Source: Chrysoperla carnea
Taxonomy: Eukaryota; Arthropoda; Insecta; Neuroptera; Chrysopidae
Length of the DNA: 64,000 nucleotides
Direction of reading: 5' to 3'
Assembly: GCF_905475395.1 (NCBI RefSeq)
Contig: NC_058339.1
Span: 50,539,172 to 50,603,171, forward strand
A program made the translations under genes and the position numbers. The notes beneath the pieces were generated by a model. The model saw only the letters and a program-made list of their open reading frames with translations. It did not search any database and was not told where the DNA came from. Of the stretch, positions 13,711-27,684 are shown one piece after another (position 1 is the first letter of the stretch; every line of letters begins with the position of its first letter).

Positions 13711-16360
13711 AATATACAATTGTATTGCGAATATCGTGATATTTAGTTCAATAACTAGGTTATTTCTATTTTAATTGAAAACAAATGTACACGGATGATC
13801 ATTCTCTTGGTCGCGTGTCTTCTAGTAATTTTGACGAGAAACTATATAAAGAGATCCAAGATAAATTGTATCCGTGATACTACACATTACCCTATATATA
13901 TTTCACCATCAAACTTTTCATTGAGCTATATAATTTTTTTTCCTTTTTGTGAGTGAATGTATATTTTTCTTTTAGTTTTGTTCATGTTATAAGACCGTGT
14001 GCGCAGTTGGCGGTTGACATGTTACAAAGACGAACACTTTAGTATAATATATGTATATGCTATTTCATTTGGTTTCTATTTTATAATATAAAAGAAGAGA
14101 ATAAATAGCTTCAGTCAATTTTTTCACCTATTTCACCAAAAAAACGACTGAAAAATGTACAATATAAAGTTATATGAACAGTTTTTTTTTTTTTTTTTTT
14201 TGAGGATTTGTTTAAATTAAAAAATATTCAATTATTTTTATTATTCAGAAATGTTTCATTCAAGTTTTTTATATAAAAAGATAATGGTTGGCAAACCAAA
14301 ATAATATTTCACGTCGATATCCCACCAAACACGAATTGACATTCTACAACAATTTCTTCAGTTGATACTGCAGAAATTTTCCCTTCTCAAAAATCAACCA
14401 GATTTTGTGTATTTGGATTATTTATGAATTCAATATTTTTCGAATTATCTTCAGAATCGTTCCAAAAAAGCTTCGCTAGTGATAATAATTAATTTCAATG
14501 TAATCCATAAATGATTCATTTAATGAATCGTTGATTCATGACGAGAACCAAAATTTAAAAACTCACATGCTATCCTTTAATCCTTTTTTCCTTGCTTAGT
14601 CCACCCACATGAAGTTCGATGTGATCCTTTAAAGAATGAAATAAAAAAGTGATACAGTATACTTTTCTCTCATTCGCTTGTGATAATGATCCCGATTAAT
14701 GATTTAGAGATCCAACCTTTACCTCACTTATCCCCTCTATACACCGCAATATATACAATGTCAACTTTGAAGACTCGAATGTTTTCGCTCAGTCCACCCC
14801 TAAAGATCAACTTAACTTACATCCCATTGAAAAATAAGGTGGCATTCGGTGATGAAGTTCGCTACATCAATTTTTTCATTCCCATACCTTAAAAAATGGC
14901 AATGTTTCATATATATTTGCACTCCCTATTTTAGCTCTTTGAAGCATGAATTACGAAGAAAAATATACGTTAATTATTTCCACGAATTCGGATTTATTGA
15001 CACCATTGAGGCATGATCTATGGTTTTAGAAAAGTGCATGTTATTTTTACTGCGGTCAGATATGCGACGATCACAAAGAACAAAACTAAACTAACATCGA
15101 TAACTTTCAAATAGAAATACTATCCCGCAAATATAGAATCCATTAATTTTGTAATTACCTATTCGTTTAAACAAATATTTACTAGAGTTTTTCGTTTAAC
15201 TTGATTTCAAACAGCTAATAAATTAATATTACAATATTTATCATAAAATAATTTTTGTTGTTTTTTGGTGATGCATTGCAGGCCTTGCTTATCACATTCC
15301 TATGGCTCAGAATCTACCATTATCAAGGGCTAAAAACTCATATCAGAATAAACGAAAAATTAAAGTTCAAAACCAAAATGAATAATTTTATTTGTTTGTG
15401 ATAACAACATTAGATACATTTATAACAACGAAAGTGTAATTATATTTGATATTTTGTTATGAATCAAGTAAGTTTTCAAATAACTTAAGTGTAATCAATT
15501 CTATAAAACAGTATCATTAATATTATGTGACATTTATCCAATGTCTTTTGGATACAAAGTTTTATCTTTTCAGTTAGGTATACAACTAAGAAGTTTTACC
15601 TACCTTACTTAAACTTACTTATATCAGTATATACTTCTCTATATTATTCGTTGCATGTCTGCAGATATATCTTTATCCTTTTTCATCATTCAATAATTTC
15701 TTGTACTGTGTGTTCGAAATAATTTTCCACTGTTTGAAAACAAATCGATTGTCTTCTGTTTTTTTCACCACTCTTTACTAGAGAACGATGAAATATTGCA
15801 TTTAACATCGCATTCTTCTTATTGTCCATACAATTTTATTAAATCTTATAACCAGGGACAAAAAACCATGGCCTATTATATCATATATGATAAAACATAA
15901 AAAAAAAAACCACTAAGATTAAAAGTAGGTATAATAATCTTAATTCTGTGAAAAATTATACATATCTACAAATAATATTAATATTCGATACTGCTGTTTC
16001 TAATTTTTGAAGCTACCGGTCTCTGCTTAAAGCACAGAAGAATCTAGGCTCACTAGTTATCATAATGGCAGGAACAAGCTGGGCAAGGATTGGTTCGACT
16101 AATCATGTTCCAGATTATTAAATAAGAATTTAATAACTACTGATGGATAGCATGTAAACAGTCTGTGTGATGAAGTATAACCTAAGGAGGTTTCTTATCA
16201 TTCTGACAGGAAAACATAGCGATTTTAAATCTTTTGAATACTGACTGAAAGAACTTTTGTACCTACATTTCATTTTAATAGAATATCTGATTGAACTCCG
16301 AACCCATTTAGCTTATAAAAATAATAATAATGGGGTTTCACCTCCGTTTTTCTGACATAT
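13711..16360. other. gene-free DNA
   Basis: A 20-base poly-T run lies at 14182-14201. The patch 14590-14890 is less AT-rich and carries a 70-codon open frame (14680-14892) that I do not recognise. Confidence 0.35.
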
Positions 16361-16370
16361 GCTTATAACA

Positions 16371-16453
16371 GAGGCCACCCACATCATTATTTGTTAATCT
16401 TTATTTATTTAACTACATTCGTGTATATATAATTACATTTTATGATGTGGGTG
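16371..16453. repeat. short inverted repeat
   Basis: CCACCCACATCAT (from about 16373) pairs with ATGATGTGGGTGG (16442-16454) across an AT-rich spacer. It sits next to the SINE head below and may belong to its 3' part or insertion site. Confidence 0.5.
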
Positions 16454-16454
16454 G

Positions 16455-16610
16455 AATCGGTTACTTCGTTCTTATGCAAGCGATGATAATGTGATCAATT
16501 CTACCGCCCCCATTAATTCCAACCGCAACCTCCCCGTCAGTAGCCAAACAAACGGTGAATGTCTAACGCCTTAGACCGCTCAACCACTTAGCCGGATTAT
16601 CGTCCATTAT
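16455..16610 (-). mobile_element. tRNA-derived SINE head (antisense)
   Basis: On the minus strand the sequence reads GGCTAAGTGGTTGAG (A box, 16594-16580), CGGTCTAAGGCGTTAGAC, then 'ctactgacggggaggttg' and GGTTGCGGTTGGAATT (B box, 16530-16515). A tRNA-Leu/Ser-like head and a B box at SINE-like spacing are clear. The 3' acceptor stem is absent. The rest runs into 'gggggcggtagaattgatc'. Confidence 0.6.
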
Positions 16611-17688
16611 AATCTCTTGATTAAATCAATTAAATTATTTGTCAATATAATTAATTTTCTGAAAGTATTAAATATTATTCTTGCGTAAATATAAGCATAC
16701 CGTTTTAAAGTTACACAAGTGTAGTGTTAAATAATAATTCAGTGCTATGGAACCCTAAAAGCTCTACCTAATACCTTAATACATACGAATGATATGATAA
16801 ATTTATATTTTTGGTACCGTTTTGTTTTCAAGTTAAGTGTATTTATTCATTTATACTGTTCTTCTTAATTTATTCAGTTTGTTTTCATTTTAAGTAATTA
16901 TTTACGATCATATGTGTGGAGGTATATACTACATGTATAATACAATACATATATGAAATGGGTAGGATAGAGAAGTGTGCAATTTTGAAAACACACTAAA
17001 AAACTAAAAATTTTTCCAAATAATTTTTTTCCTTAAAATACATAAACAAACATTTCGGATAATTAAATAAATTGGATTTTTAAGTAAATTGTAAGTGACT
17101 TGTTCTCGTGAGTTTGCCTGAAAAGTTATCTGAAGTGAGGCAGATAGCTGATTATATGTGCTTTACAATTCGCGGATGTGTTGAATGGCTTGGGTGAACG
17201 CCATCTTACTTCTTTAAACTCACTGTCATCTAGTTAATTTTTAAAAATTATTGGTAATCTTATTCAGCAATTTAAGATTTTAAAAACATTATTTATTTTT
17301 TAAACATTAGAAATGAGGGAGGTCGTTCCCCGATTATTTAAATAAATAAATAAATGACTTCAAAAGTATGAAAACGGTAAATGAATGATATGTCTTCATA
17401 AACTAGTCGGTGAAAATTTAAAAAAAAAAAACTATTTAAATTATTTAAGTTAAAATCTTATTAAATTATTGAAAATCGAAAAAACATGTTGTGTCCGACT
17501 AATTAAGGGCGGTAAGCATGGTAGTAGGGACACAAATTCAAAAAAATATAAACTTTCAGTTTTGATGGTGAATTATGTTATAACTTGACAATATAAGACG
17601 AAAAGTAAGGATAAAATTTTCGATATCTGGAGTAATGTTCAAAATGTCGAAAATTTTGTTTAATTATTAAACTTTCGATATTTCGAAC
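16611..17688. other. gene-free AT-rich DNA
   Basis: Nothing recognised. Confidence 0.35.
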
Positions 17689-17816
17689 ACCAAGGCAGGT
17701 ATCGAAAAAATTGTATTCTTATTTTGCGTCCACATTCATAAGTTATAATAAATTCATCATCAAAGTAGAAAATAAGATACAAATAATTTCAACCACAAGT
17801 CAACTTGCCTTGGCGC
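17689..17816 (-). mobile_element. short MITE-like unit D, copy 1
   Basis: Ends 'caccaaggcag' and 'cttgccttggcg' are inverted. The interior matches the 62.84 kb copy in reverse complement ('aaataatttcaaccacaag', 'aaattcatcatcaaagtag'). Flank similarity ('ctttcgatatttcg') suggests the true element is somewhat longer on the left. Confidence 0.55.
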
Positions 17817-18258
17817 TCGTACTTCCTTAATTTAGTCAAAAAAATAATTTAGTATCATTGTTTTTTCAAAAATAATATACGTAATTTTTTTAAATCCTTT
17901 TTTTGTATATTTCAATGTGGTTTGATGGATTGGTTTTTGCTTCACAGCGCTTTCAAAATCACATACTTTGCTGTCTCATCTTGTGTGTTTACTTACATAG
18001 GTATATAGGTATAGAAGTAGTAAATACATAGTAATATAAAATTTTGGAAATTTATGGTTTTCACTCAAATACTGTTCCATTAAACATGATAAGATTATGT
18101 GTATTAAATAAACATTAAGTTTTAAGTTATTTGTCAGTTTAGTTAAATTTTCTTGCAAATTTTTAACAACTAGTTTATTTTCAGAAATAAGAAATAGTAA
18201 GTTTACTTTCAGAAAGAGGACTTTCTGTATATGTACGATGTATATCCTGATTACTTTA

Positions 18259-18265
<7 letters not shown>

Positions 18266-18320
<55 letters not shown>
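18266..18320. repeat. (TA)n microsatellite
   Basis: About 55 bases of TA dinucleotides with one AA interruption. Confidence 0.95.
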
Positions 18321-18552
18321 CACTATAGCGATCATTGATATGTGATCCATTTTAATATACTTTTTAGCATCCTCGATTATACTTGATACATCGATTATAC
18401 CTGATTGTGCCGTCGTAAGCAGTGCTACATCTTTCAATTCACAAGTCCACTAAACAGGCGAAAGAAAACCACTAAGCAGCAGTGTTACAAGAATATTTTT
18501 TCCATTTTTTGTCACAAAACTTTCAATAATTAGCATAAACGATATTAAAATA

Positions 18553-18590
18553 TTAAATGCCCACTAAAAATTTATTTAGTGGGCATTTAA
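18553..18590. repeat. perfect 16-bp hairpin
   Basis: TTAAATGCCCACTAAA (18553-18568) and its exact reverse complement (18575-18590) flank a 6-base loop AATTTA. Confidence 0.9.
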
Positions 18591-18944
18591 TAAAAACAAT
18601 TTTTGTTTTCTAGAGGAAGAGTAAATCTACTGAGTTGGTAACACTGGTAGTAAGAGGTCTGTGTAAGCCCTGCAAGCTCTTATATATATTTTTCTTCTCT
18701 AGGCTTGAAAAAGTTACTTCGAGATTAATAGGAATTGCTATTTCCCTCACTTCTTACTTTCTTTCCAAACTTAAACTACTTAACATTCTATATTTAAAAC
18801 TCTCTCATGTTTATATACTACCCAAAATAGGCCTAATAGGCTTTTATTAATAAGGACTAGACTTTTCTGATAAATTGCATTATAAACGATGTTATAATCA
18901 GGTCAACGTGATTGTAAACAAAAAAAATGGGCATACTGCAAGTA

Positions 18945-19325
18945 CATGCCAAAATTTTTCGGATGAAATGACCCACCAGGAATCATATTGAAAAGATTCC
19001 TAAAGACTCCTATATGTAAAAGTAACCATGGCGTTAGTTTAAGCACCATGGTGTCAGTACAGGTGAGTACCGCGAAAATATGAATGTCACACCTCTTGAT
19101 GTCTCGGCATTTATGTAATTCGCTACGAATACTTATGCAGAGTTAATATCCAGCAACACCGTACACATTTGCTGTTTCAAGTGTAAAGACACCAAGGAGT
19201 GCGACATTCATATTCTCCATTGTACTCACCTGTACCACGCAAAACGCCATGGTTCTTACTTTTACATATAGAAGCATCTTTATCAACATGATCCCTGGTG
19301 AATCATTCCACCCGAAAAGTTTTAG
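18945..19325. mobile_element. foldback element, ~150-bp arms
   Basis: The left arm 18945-19110 and right arm 19180-19325 are imperfect reverse complements. 'tatatgtaaaagtaaccatg' on the left matches 'ccatggttcttacttttac' on the right; 'gtacaggtgagta' matches 'tactcacctgtac'; and 'aatatgaatgtc' matches 'gacattcatatt'. The outer ends pair 'tttttcggatg' with 'cacccgaaaagt'. The central 70 bases are unpaired. No coding frame. Confidence 0.75.
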
Positions 19326-20020
19326 CCTAAACTCTTAGTCTATTAAGGAATGGATAAAGTAGCTTCATTTAATACTATAGTCACTCAAAATGAATTTCGA
19401 TTTCACGTTTTGTTGATAAGAATAAGGTTTTTGGTACTGTGCTAAAGGAACATGAATATCTTCACACGGCGGCAGCGTATAATGCATTATAATCACAAAT
19501 TAATAAGTAAATCTATTTAAACAGAAGTAGGGTTTGAAACAGTGTGACAAAAATAAAATCAAAACATAAGCTTAAGTTTTGTATAGTTTTGTGCACTTTT
19601 TGATTTAACGTTACTTTTTGAGAAGTAAAACGGAGTACAGGTAAAAAGACGTAAAGCTAATTATGAATTTTGGCCTATAACTTTGATAGAACTCTTAGAA
19701 AAAAACCCTTAAACAAACTTATCAAAAAAAAAAACCGAGAGAAACACATTTCATCTAAAACTTACGTAATATTCTACAAAATTCTCTTTAATAAAAACAA
19801 CAGCTATAAATAAAGTCAAATTCATAACATATTTTATTGATACAAAATTTTTAATAAGAAATATAATTTTAATAATAAATATGTAGAAGAATAATATAAC
19901 AAAGACAAAAATGAAAATATATATTCTCAATAAAAAAAAAATAGAAAAAAAAAATTTATGTAAATCTAATTAAAATTTAAATATTATTAAATATTCAAAA
20001 ATACAAAAGCAGTAAACAAA
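19326..20020. other. gene-free AT-rich DNA
   Basis: Nothing recognised; A-rich at 19840-19980. Confidence 0.35.
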
Positions 20021-20039
20021 GCAAATGGCACAAACAATA

Positions 20040-20180
20040 AATACAGAGCTCTGCTCTGGCAGCGCTCCGGGGAATGTCCTCATCCGGGCGGCTCCGGGTC
20101 GATACCACCATCCAACGTGACAAGACATTGCGCCAGTCTTCCACCACACCACCAGCATTGAAACGAAACCAGCAGTAGTA
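20040..20180. other. isolated GC-rich island
   Basis: About 140 bases of much higher GC than either flank ('gcagcgctccggggaatg', 'catccgggcggctccggg', 'ccaccacaccaccagc'). The minus strand is open in two frames (20213-19995 and 20158-19970), but neither gives a protein I know. Could be an isolated exon, a captured fragment or a repeat. Confidence 0.4.
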
Positions 20181-20249
20181 GTCTATACCATTAGTTTTGT
20201 AGCATACATACATACAAAATATATATATTATTATATAATATTATTATAT

Positions 20250-21665
20250 AGGATGGTTTATAATAAACCGTACCCACTCTTTGTACTGCAGATTATTAAT
20301 CCAGAAACTCCAAGTTTTGCGAATTTACTTAACTTATCTTTGTTAATAGACCTCCTCCAAAATTATGACCGCATACATCTTGAACCAATACTAAATAGAT
20401 ATCATTTCTTACTTGAAACACTAAAATTCAGCGTTTGCAGATTTTTAGAGATATTTTCAGAATGATAGGTTAGTATTTTAGACAATATCTCAAAGTCACA
20501 TAATCATTACAAGAACCTTATTTTTGTATTTTTTGAATCAAAAGTACCTTAATCGCAAAATGAATCAGTTATTTTTAACACGAAAATTAATCGATTTTGT
20601 CTAACGCTAGGCAGTGAATATAGCAAATACACAAATTCTTCTTTAAATTGTTGCTTTTCTTACGTCTATGATTTATCTATTGGAGATTCACTACAACTGC
20701 ACAGCTTCCTGTAATTATTCCGGTAGTAATTCATTCAAGATATTGCATTCCTACCTTTGAATAAGTAAAGTAATTTTATCTATATTTCTTACGGATCATA
20801 GTGATCGGACTGGCGGTAATCCTTCAGATTTTATCATTTCGTTTGTGTTTTAACGAGATATATTTGTCTATGGTCTTTTTAACCTTGCTGATCGGTGAGA
20901 TAGATTCCGTTTGTTCTGGTCCATGACGGAGCTTCCTTTGAACTCGTCATTACCTTTGATCTAGTCGTTTAAGATTTTATAGTCTTGAGTACTTTGTAAG
21001 TATCCGTATAAATTCTATAGATCAATCAATCGGCTTTGTATTAATTTTTCACTTTCGTTTATTAGTATGGCTAACTTTTTCTATTGCCAAAATTTTAGCT
21101 TATAAATTGTTAATATCATTCTTTAGTTGGTAAGAATTTTGAATGTCCAACGTTTCTGAATGCGTGCATGCTACTGACCGTATCATTATTCCTAGTGTGG
21201 AAATAGACTTATTCTTCTAATAATCAGAAAATTTGCTAACCACCTATATAATTATGTTGTATAGTACTTGCTTTTACTGCTAACTGCTGATGTTATGGTA
21301 CTGTATATATAAGAGTAATATTGTAGAATGGAGAGCTATGTCAGTGTTCGAGTTCTATGTTATAGTATTGAGTATTGTGTTGTTATATAGAAAGAGTAGA
21401 ACTTGTTCTAGCAGCATACGCTGACTGAAAATCATCGTTATTAACATTCGAACCCAACACTATACAATATATACATACATACACGTATACATTTCTACTC
21501 GATTCCACGGTATAAGTCAGTCGATATATGTCTGTTTGTCTACTGATAGTCTGAAAGTCTTTTATTTCAATATTCAATTATAATCCTGACTTAAAAATAT
21601 CTTTGCATTAAAAGAGGATAGAAATATAATAATAACTAGAAGAACGAAGAAAATCTTTTTCATAC

Positions 21666-21666
<1 letters not shown>
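20250..21666. other. gene-free DNA
   Basis: Nothing recognised. Confidence 0.3.

Positions 21667-21718
<52 letters not shown>
21667..21718. repeat. (TA)n microsatellite
   Basis: About 50 bases of uninterrupted TA dinucleotides. Confidence 0.95.
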
Positions 21719-21720
<2 letters not shown>

Positions 21721-23362
21721 GAATTGTTTTTTAATTTAAAAAATATGTTTTTTTTTTCTTTTCTTCGATTTTTCAAAAACAATTCAATATAGAAGATTTT
21801 TTTTAAATTTATTTTTTTTAATTCAATTAAATCGTAGAATATTTGCTCCAGCTAACTTAAAAACTCTGTCATGATATATCAATGTTTGCATTAAAAGACA
21901 AAGATCTTTAAGATTAACTTGGTTAAAATGACTCTAAAGAAGACAAATGAAAAATAGTAGACTCATAAGCTCCGCTATGGTGTCCTATAGCATTTGGAAT
22001 TCTTCGAGAGTAGCAAAAAGTATTTAAGTTTAATAGTTTTTATATCAGAGAATAAATAAAACCCCATACCAAAACCTGGGTAATGACACAGGAACATGAA
22101 TCATCATTTCGCTAGCCTTTCTGGCTGCTAATTTATTGCTTGTAGAAGCTTTTTTTATAACTCTAATATCTTTCAAGCGCTGAAAATTCTAGTCTATTCT
22201 CTCTGACAGTATCAAAAGTAGGTTGTTCTCTCTGTGTGATATTGACTGTTATTAATGAATTTTTTCAAGAGTAGTATTAAGCTTGAATCCCCGCGAATAC
22301 TTCCTGGACTCAGTCTCTACAATATAATATAAACCAACATTATAATACCTTTAAAAAGGCTACTAATGGAACTTCTTACAGTGATAAGCTCGTTTATTGT
22401 CAGAAATGAAGATGTTTTCAAATGCAAGTTTCCAAAAACTATAGTCTTCTAGTAAGCCAATTTAAAATTTTTAGAGAGCCGTTTCAGAAAATCCGAATTC
22501 AGGAGGGATAACTTCACCCAGTAGTATTTACCTACAAGCCATAATATTGACTTTGCAACGTATTGATCCTATCTTGATAGTAATTTATAACAGAATATAC
22601 CTGAGAAAATGGTGGACTAAAGAAAATCTCGATTCCATATATGTTTCAAATATACGTTTGTATTGCAAATTTTAATATTTGCCTTAAATAGGAGGTTCCG
22701 TATGATCTAAAGTGAAATTCCTAGGACAATTTAGATGTGCGCATGATGAAAATTTGTAAAACAACAACAAAAAATTCATACAAATGAAATGAAATAGATT
22801 CAAACAACAAATGAAATGACATTATTTATTTATACAAATGTAACAAAATTTGTACGATTCGTGGATATTCTAAACCAACCAAACAACATTTCTACATTTC
22901 TATATACAAATGTAGAAATTGTGTATTTGGAGGTGGAACAGACACCACCGTCAGTCACAATACGGTCGATGGATTCGTACAATCGTATGTATTTCCTACT
23001 TCTCTATTCTCGATTTGTCTTATTGCAAGTGAGATAGCGATAATATAGAATATAAATGTTTATTTGTACCATTGGTGGTTCTTCCTCGAATTCTAGGTAT
23101 ATATATTTATATATATATAAATGTATTTCTGCCGCCTCTCGAATTTATACAATCCAACATTTGAAATGTAACAACAACTGTATATATAGATCTGTAACTG
23201 TGCTAAGCTAAACCAACCACCCCCGGCCGCCTCTCGAATGTACCGTCCCACAATTGGCTTCAACATCTGCACCGACGCAATACATTTATATAAATTCTCA
23301 TTCCTATATATATATATTTTATTTTATATATTACAATTGTGCTAGAGAAGTATATAATGTAT

Positions 23363-23393
<31 letters not shown>

Positions 23394-26300
23394 GAGCTTT
23401 TCACATATAAGTTTTGTAATATTTTATACGAGTAAAAAAGCCCGTTGTATTTACCTTAACGTTCAAAGCACATCATACCATACCATACTCGAAAAAATGT
23501 TGGGTTTGAGTAACGGTAGTTTAGTTTCATGGAATTATATAATATATATACGAACTGTAATGTTCAAATAACAAAATTCTATGTACAAATGAGAAAAAAA
23601 CAATTTAAATTCGCTTATATATAAGAAAAAGTAAATAAAATGAATTGTTGTCATTGGTTTTTCGTTCGCTTATATACCCACTTCTAGAGTAGCTCTTTGT
23701 ATGTATATATGTATATATTTCAGAGAGAGCTATATATATACATATATACATATATATTATTTACTAAAAGAAATATAAGCGTTATGACCTTTTTTATTTT
23801 ATTTTTACATTTATATAAAAAAATTTATTAATATTAAATGAAATGTATTTACATACAAAAAAAAAAGTAACAAATCGATAATTTTATATTACTTTTCTTA
23901 TTTTATAATTTTAATTATATGTAGTACCGTTTTTAAAGATGTAATTTGTTTTTAATTCCTAGCTCGAAAAATGGGTCAAGATTCTGATCTGGATGACAAA
24001 TACATCGATAATTGTCTTTCTCTATATACTCTTTCTCTATAAATTTTTTGCGACATTTATGTCAATACAAACCTAAAAGACATTAATATAGCGAGTATGG
24101 CTTAGTTATTTAACTTTAATTCAAAACATACTTTTGCTTAATCGTCTGTTTTGTTTCCAATTTGTATCTTTTATCGATAATATAAACGGCGCGGCGTCAA
24201 AATCTTTTGCGTAAGAAAAAAAAACAATCTTTTATCAATCCTCAAAATGAATGGGAATTATGGAAGCAAGGAAAATGAGCCGTGGCTCTGGACCCAATCA
24301 CATTAATTGTTAGAACACCTCCCAAAAATATTTATACGCTAATAAATATTTTTTGAGGAATCCTTACAATCCATGTGAATAAACTAAGACCCCTTAAGAA
24401 AGGCCAATTAGTTAACCAAGTCATATATCACATTTGCTTAACCTTTCAAATATCAAACCACACCGGATATCTGTATATAAATAATAAATTAATAACTGAC
24501 TGACTGATATACTAGCGCACAGTCCAAGGGCTTTAGAGAAAGATTTTTGGAAATTTAACTCCTAAGTAAAACTTAATCTATTTTACAAATTCTTCCACCT
24601 ATGGAAAGCAGCTTTATCAACGAATCCCATGGACTACTTTATTTTCAAAAAAATTAGTGTTCCTGGTTAAAAAAAATAAAAATCCATGAAATATGAGCAA
24701 AAGTGTGACAAAAAGCAAAAAGGGGATAAGTGTAGACAAGGGATGTGGAGGTATTTGTTAGTCTAATGTAAGTATAAATACAAATTTACAGTGCCTACCT
24801 CAATTTATAAATCACTTAAACTAATAATCCAAGACCAATACCAAGATACAATGGTCAATAGCAAAACTAAGACTAAGATAATTATGGTATTGGTCTTGTT
24901 CTTGCTCTCGATCAATACTATCTCGATTCAAGAACTATCTATTCAGGAAGGATAGATTAGTTTAGATTTGAGTTAGGCTTAGAAGATATTTTGCGACTAG
25001 TTTGGACTCTTGAACTCCCTTTGCTTCAAAGATGTTCCAAAAGTCATACAGTTTTAGTATACTTTATAATATCCGTGGGCGAGACTTTATTTTTTTCACT
25101 TCATTGTAAATCAGTCTGTTCCAAATGACGGTGTCGTTTGAAAGAATGGATTTCAAGCATTGTGTATTCCGGTTTCTTCTTCATGACATTAATTTGATAC
25201 ATATGCTAATTGAGTTTGCAATGGCCAATGAGCAGACCAGTAAGTATCTGAACTGAAGCGTTGAGTGTTGACCCCAGGACGGTTGGGCTCGTGTATCATT
25301 CATTCTTTTATTTTAACTTTTATTGTGATTTTTGGTATACCAAGAAATGATTCTGAACCGTTTACTTAAGTACATGTACCCTTTTTGGTCAAATGAGTTG
25401 AAGCATTTCCAAACAATTTTGAAGTTTACTAGCTAAACTTATTCTAGAGTATTGATGAAGATAATTTTGAAGTCAATTGTTCCTTTTTGGTATTTCAATA
25501 AATTAATTTGTTCAACGTAAAAATACTGAAAAAAAAACGACACAAAATTTCTATAATAAAGTTTAATTGAAATTTTAAATAATATAAATAAATATTAAAA
25601 AGTACCTATATAAATAAATAAATTTCAGTTATATACAACATAAATATATATATTTAACTGGTGGCACTAGAAAAGGTGGCGAGAAGGCGAATGATACTGA
25701 AAGGTGATCTTCATATCAAATTGAACATAACTGAGTATGAGGTTTGTTAATGCGGACCAACAGAGTAGAGAGTAATAGTACCAAACCGAAAAAAGGTGTG
25801 AGGTTAGAGGTGTAAAAAGCACACACAGTGCTTATAGTTGTATAGTGTAGTCTATGTGACATGAACTAGCAGCAAGCAGACTTCAAGTACAGAATATCAA
25901 TAATGTGACCGACCGTGCGATTGCTAAACTCCCAACATGGCTGCCGTCTCCAACAACTTACCTTCACCACCATCATCTATCTACAAAATCTACCTACACC
26001 ACCTCTACAGAGTGTATAAAGGTGGTGTACCTCACTAAACCACCTCGTTCATTCGTCCTAGTAATTCACTTCTATCTCTTCTTCTGCAGCTCTGTATTAT
26101 ACAGTGCGGCAACGATATCCAAGTGTACCTGGTGAAATACATAATATGTATTTATATGAATATATATGTACATCTACAGATACAAATATACAGACTACCT
26201 TGTCCTCTTAGTATCATTCTCTCTCGCTTACTCAACATCGTTTCTTACCTAGGTGAAACGTAGGGGAGAGTATAGTTCCAAGGATCAAAATTTATCTTGT

Positions 26301-27640
26301 CGGGTTTTTTAAAGCCATTTCTAAATAATAACAATGAAAATAGATACCCTCCTTCCTACACACCGTGTATTTTACTGAGAATATGAATGTGAAACAATTA
26401 TCATTAAAAACTTGTGATACACGGCACAAGATATGTAAACCATGGTACAAAATCGCAATAGATCTCAACCTATTGTACTTAGAATTAACCCTACCGATAA
26501 TACTTGAAAGCGCTTTAATCAACATGTAATCTTATGACACAAATATTTAAAACCATGGATACCTGTAAATTTCTCTTGGACCTACATCTCTGAGCATTCA
26601 GTAACATCTACAACTAATGTTTTTATTGGCTTGGGGCGAATGTGACTTAAATTAGTTAGACTAACGAAATGAGAGGTTAAGACTATACTTCATAAAATTC
26701 CTCTAATAAGCCAAAAGGCGTCATTTGGAGGAAATGCTTATGTTGGTATTATACACTAAATGCCGAAAAAAGCATCTTGCACATGGATAACCACTCTCTA
26801 GATTGCTTGTTTTCTTGTAAGTATACTTTGTTTGTATAGTTGTTATTTCAAAGATCGCAATATTTCTACCTGTATAGCAACTATAGATAGTGATTAAATT
26901 TAAATTGTTTCCGAGGCACAATACATTACCCTACCATATACATTTAAAAGGCTATAGTACAATGCCAACTTATAAACAATACGTTACGTCACTGTGACTC
27001 TATTGCAAATTATAAAATGTGTATATTTATTGCATTTTATTATTAAAATACCAAAATTATAACAAAAGGTCTATATTTTTAAACATATACCAACTTACTC
27101 GTTATAATATAGGGGAAGTTATTATTTTAGTTGAAATCTTGACGTTTTAATAATATTATAAAATATTTTTTTTAATTTCTAGAAACAAAAAACATTTTGA
27201 ATGTTTTAGAAGCAATATTAAGAAATTTCTTTAAAATTATTTCTTGATAGAGCCACACTGCCATCTCAGGGATTGGAGCTTGAAAGGCAAACTACTTCCA
27301 TCTTTAACGATTGCGTGTACACATTTACAAAAACACTTTTGGAATGCTATTTTGAAGATAGTGAGACTTGTAAGGGCGGAATAATATCTTAGCAAATCTA
27401 GCTTGTGAAATTTAGGTAGAATTTAGGCTTTGACTCGAATGAAATGGAACTACTCAACTATCTTTCGTAAAAAATCGGGTAGGTACGACAATGACCATAC
27501 TGTTAAATAAAAATAACTATACATGGTTATAAATGGAAGAAGTTATCGAAACAGATTAATTGGAGAGTCAGTAAGATCTAAAGAAATATGCCGTTCATAG
27601 CCATTTAATCTTCAAATCAATCATATACTACTGTGCCCAA
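21719..27640. other. gene-free DNA with simple repeats
   Basis: No gene recognised. Includes a palindrome at 22889-22918 ('tttctacatttctata' and its partner), a (TA)n run at 23362-23388, and GCCGCCTCTCGAAT repeated at 23131 and 23226. A less AT-rich patch at 25640-26260 includes a 34-codon frame starting AACATGGCTGCCGTC (25937) that ends without a donor site. Confidence 0.35.
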
Positions 27641-27684
27641 AAAATCAGGTGACATTGTATTTATTTTGAAAATTCATTATTTAT

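Noticed and set aside
18266-23388. (TA)n tracts as origins or promoters
   Set aside because: Simple microsatellites are abundant in this AT-rich genome; nothing else supports a function.
25937-26041. Short frame starting AACATGGCTGCCGTC, 34 codons
   Set aside because: Good start context, but it ends at a stop with no plausible donor and the peptide is not recognised.
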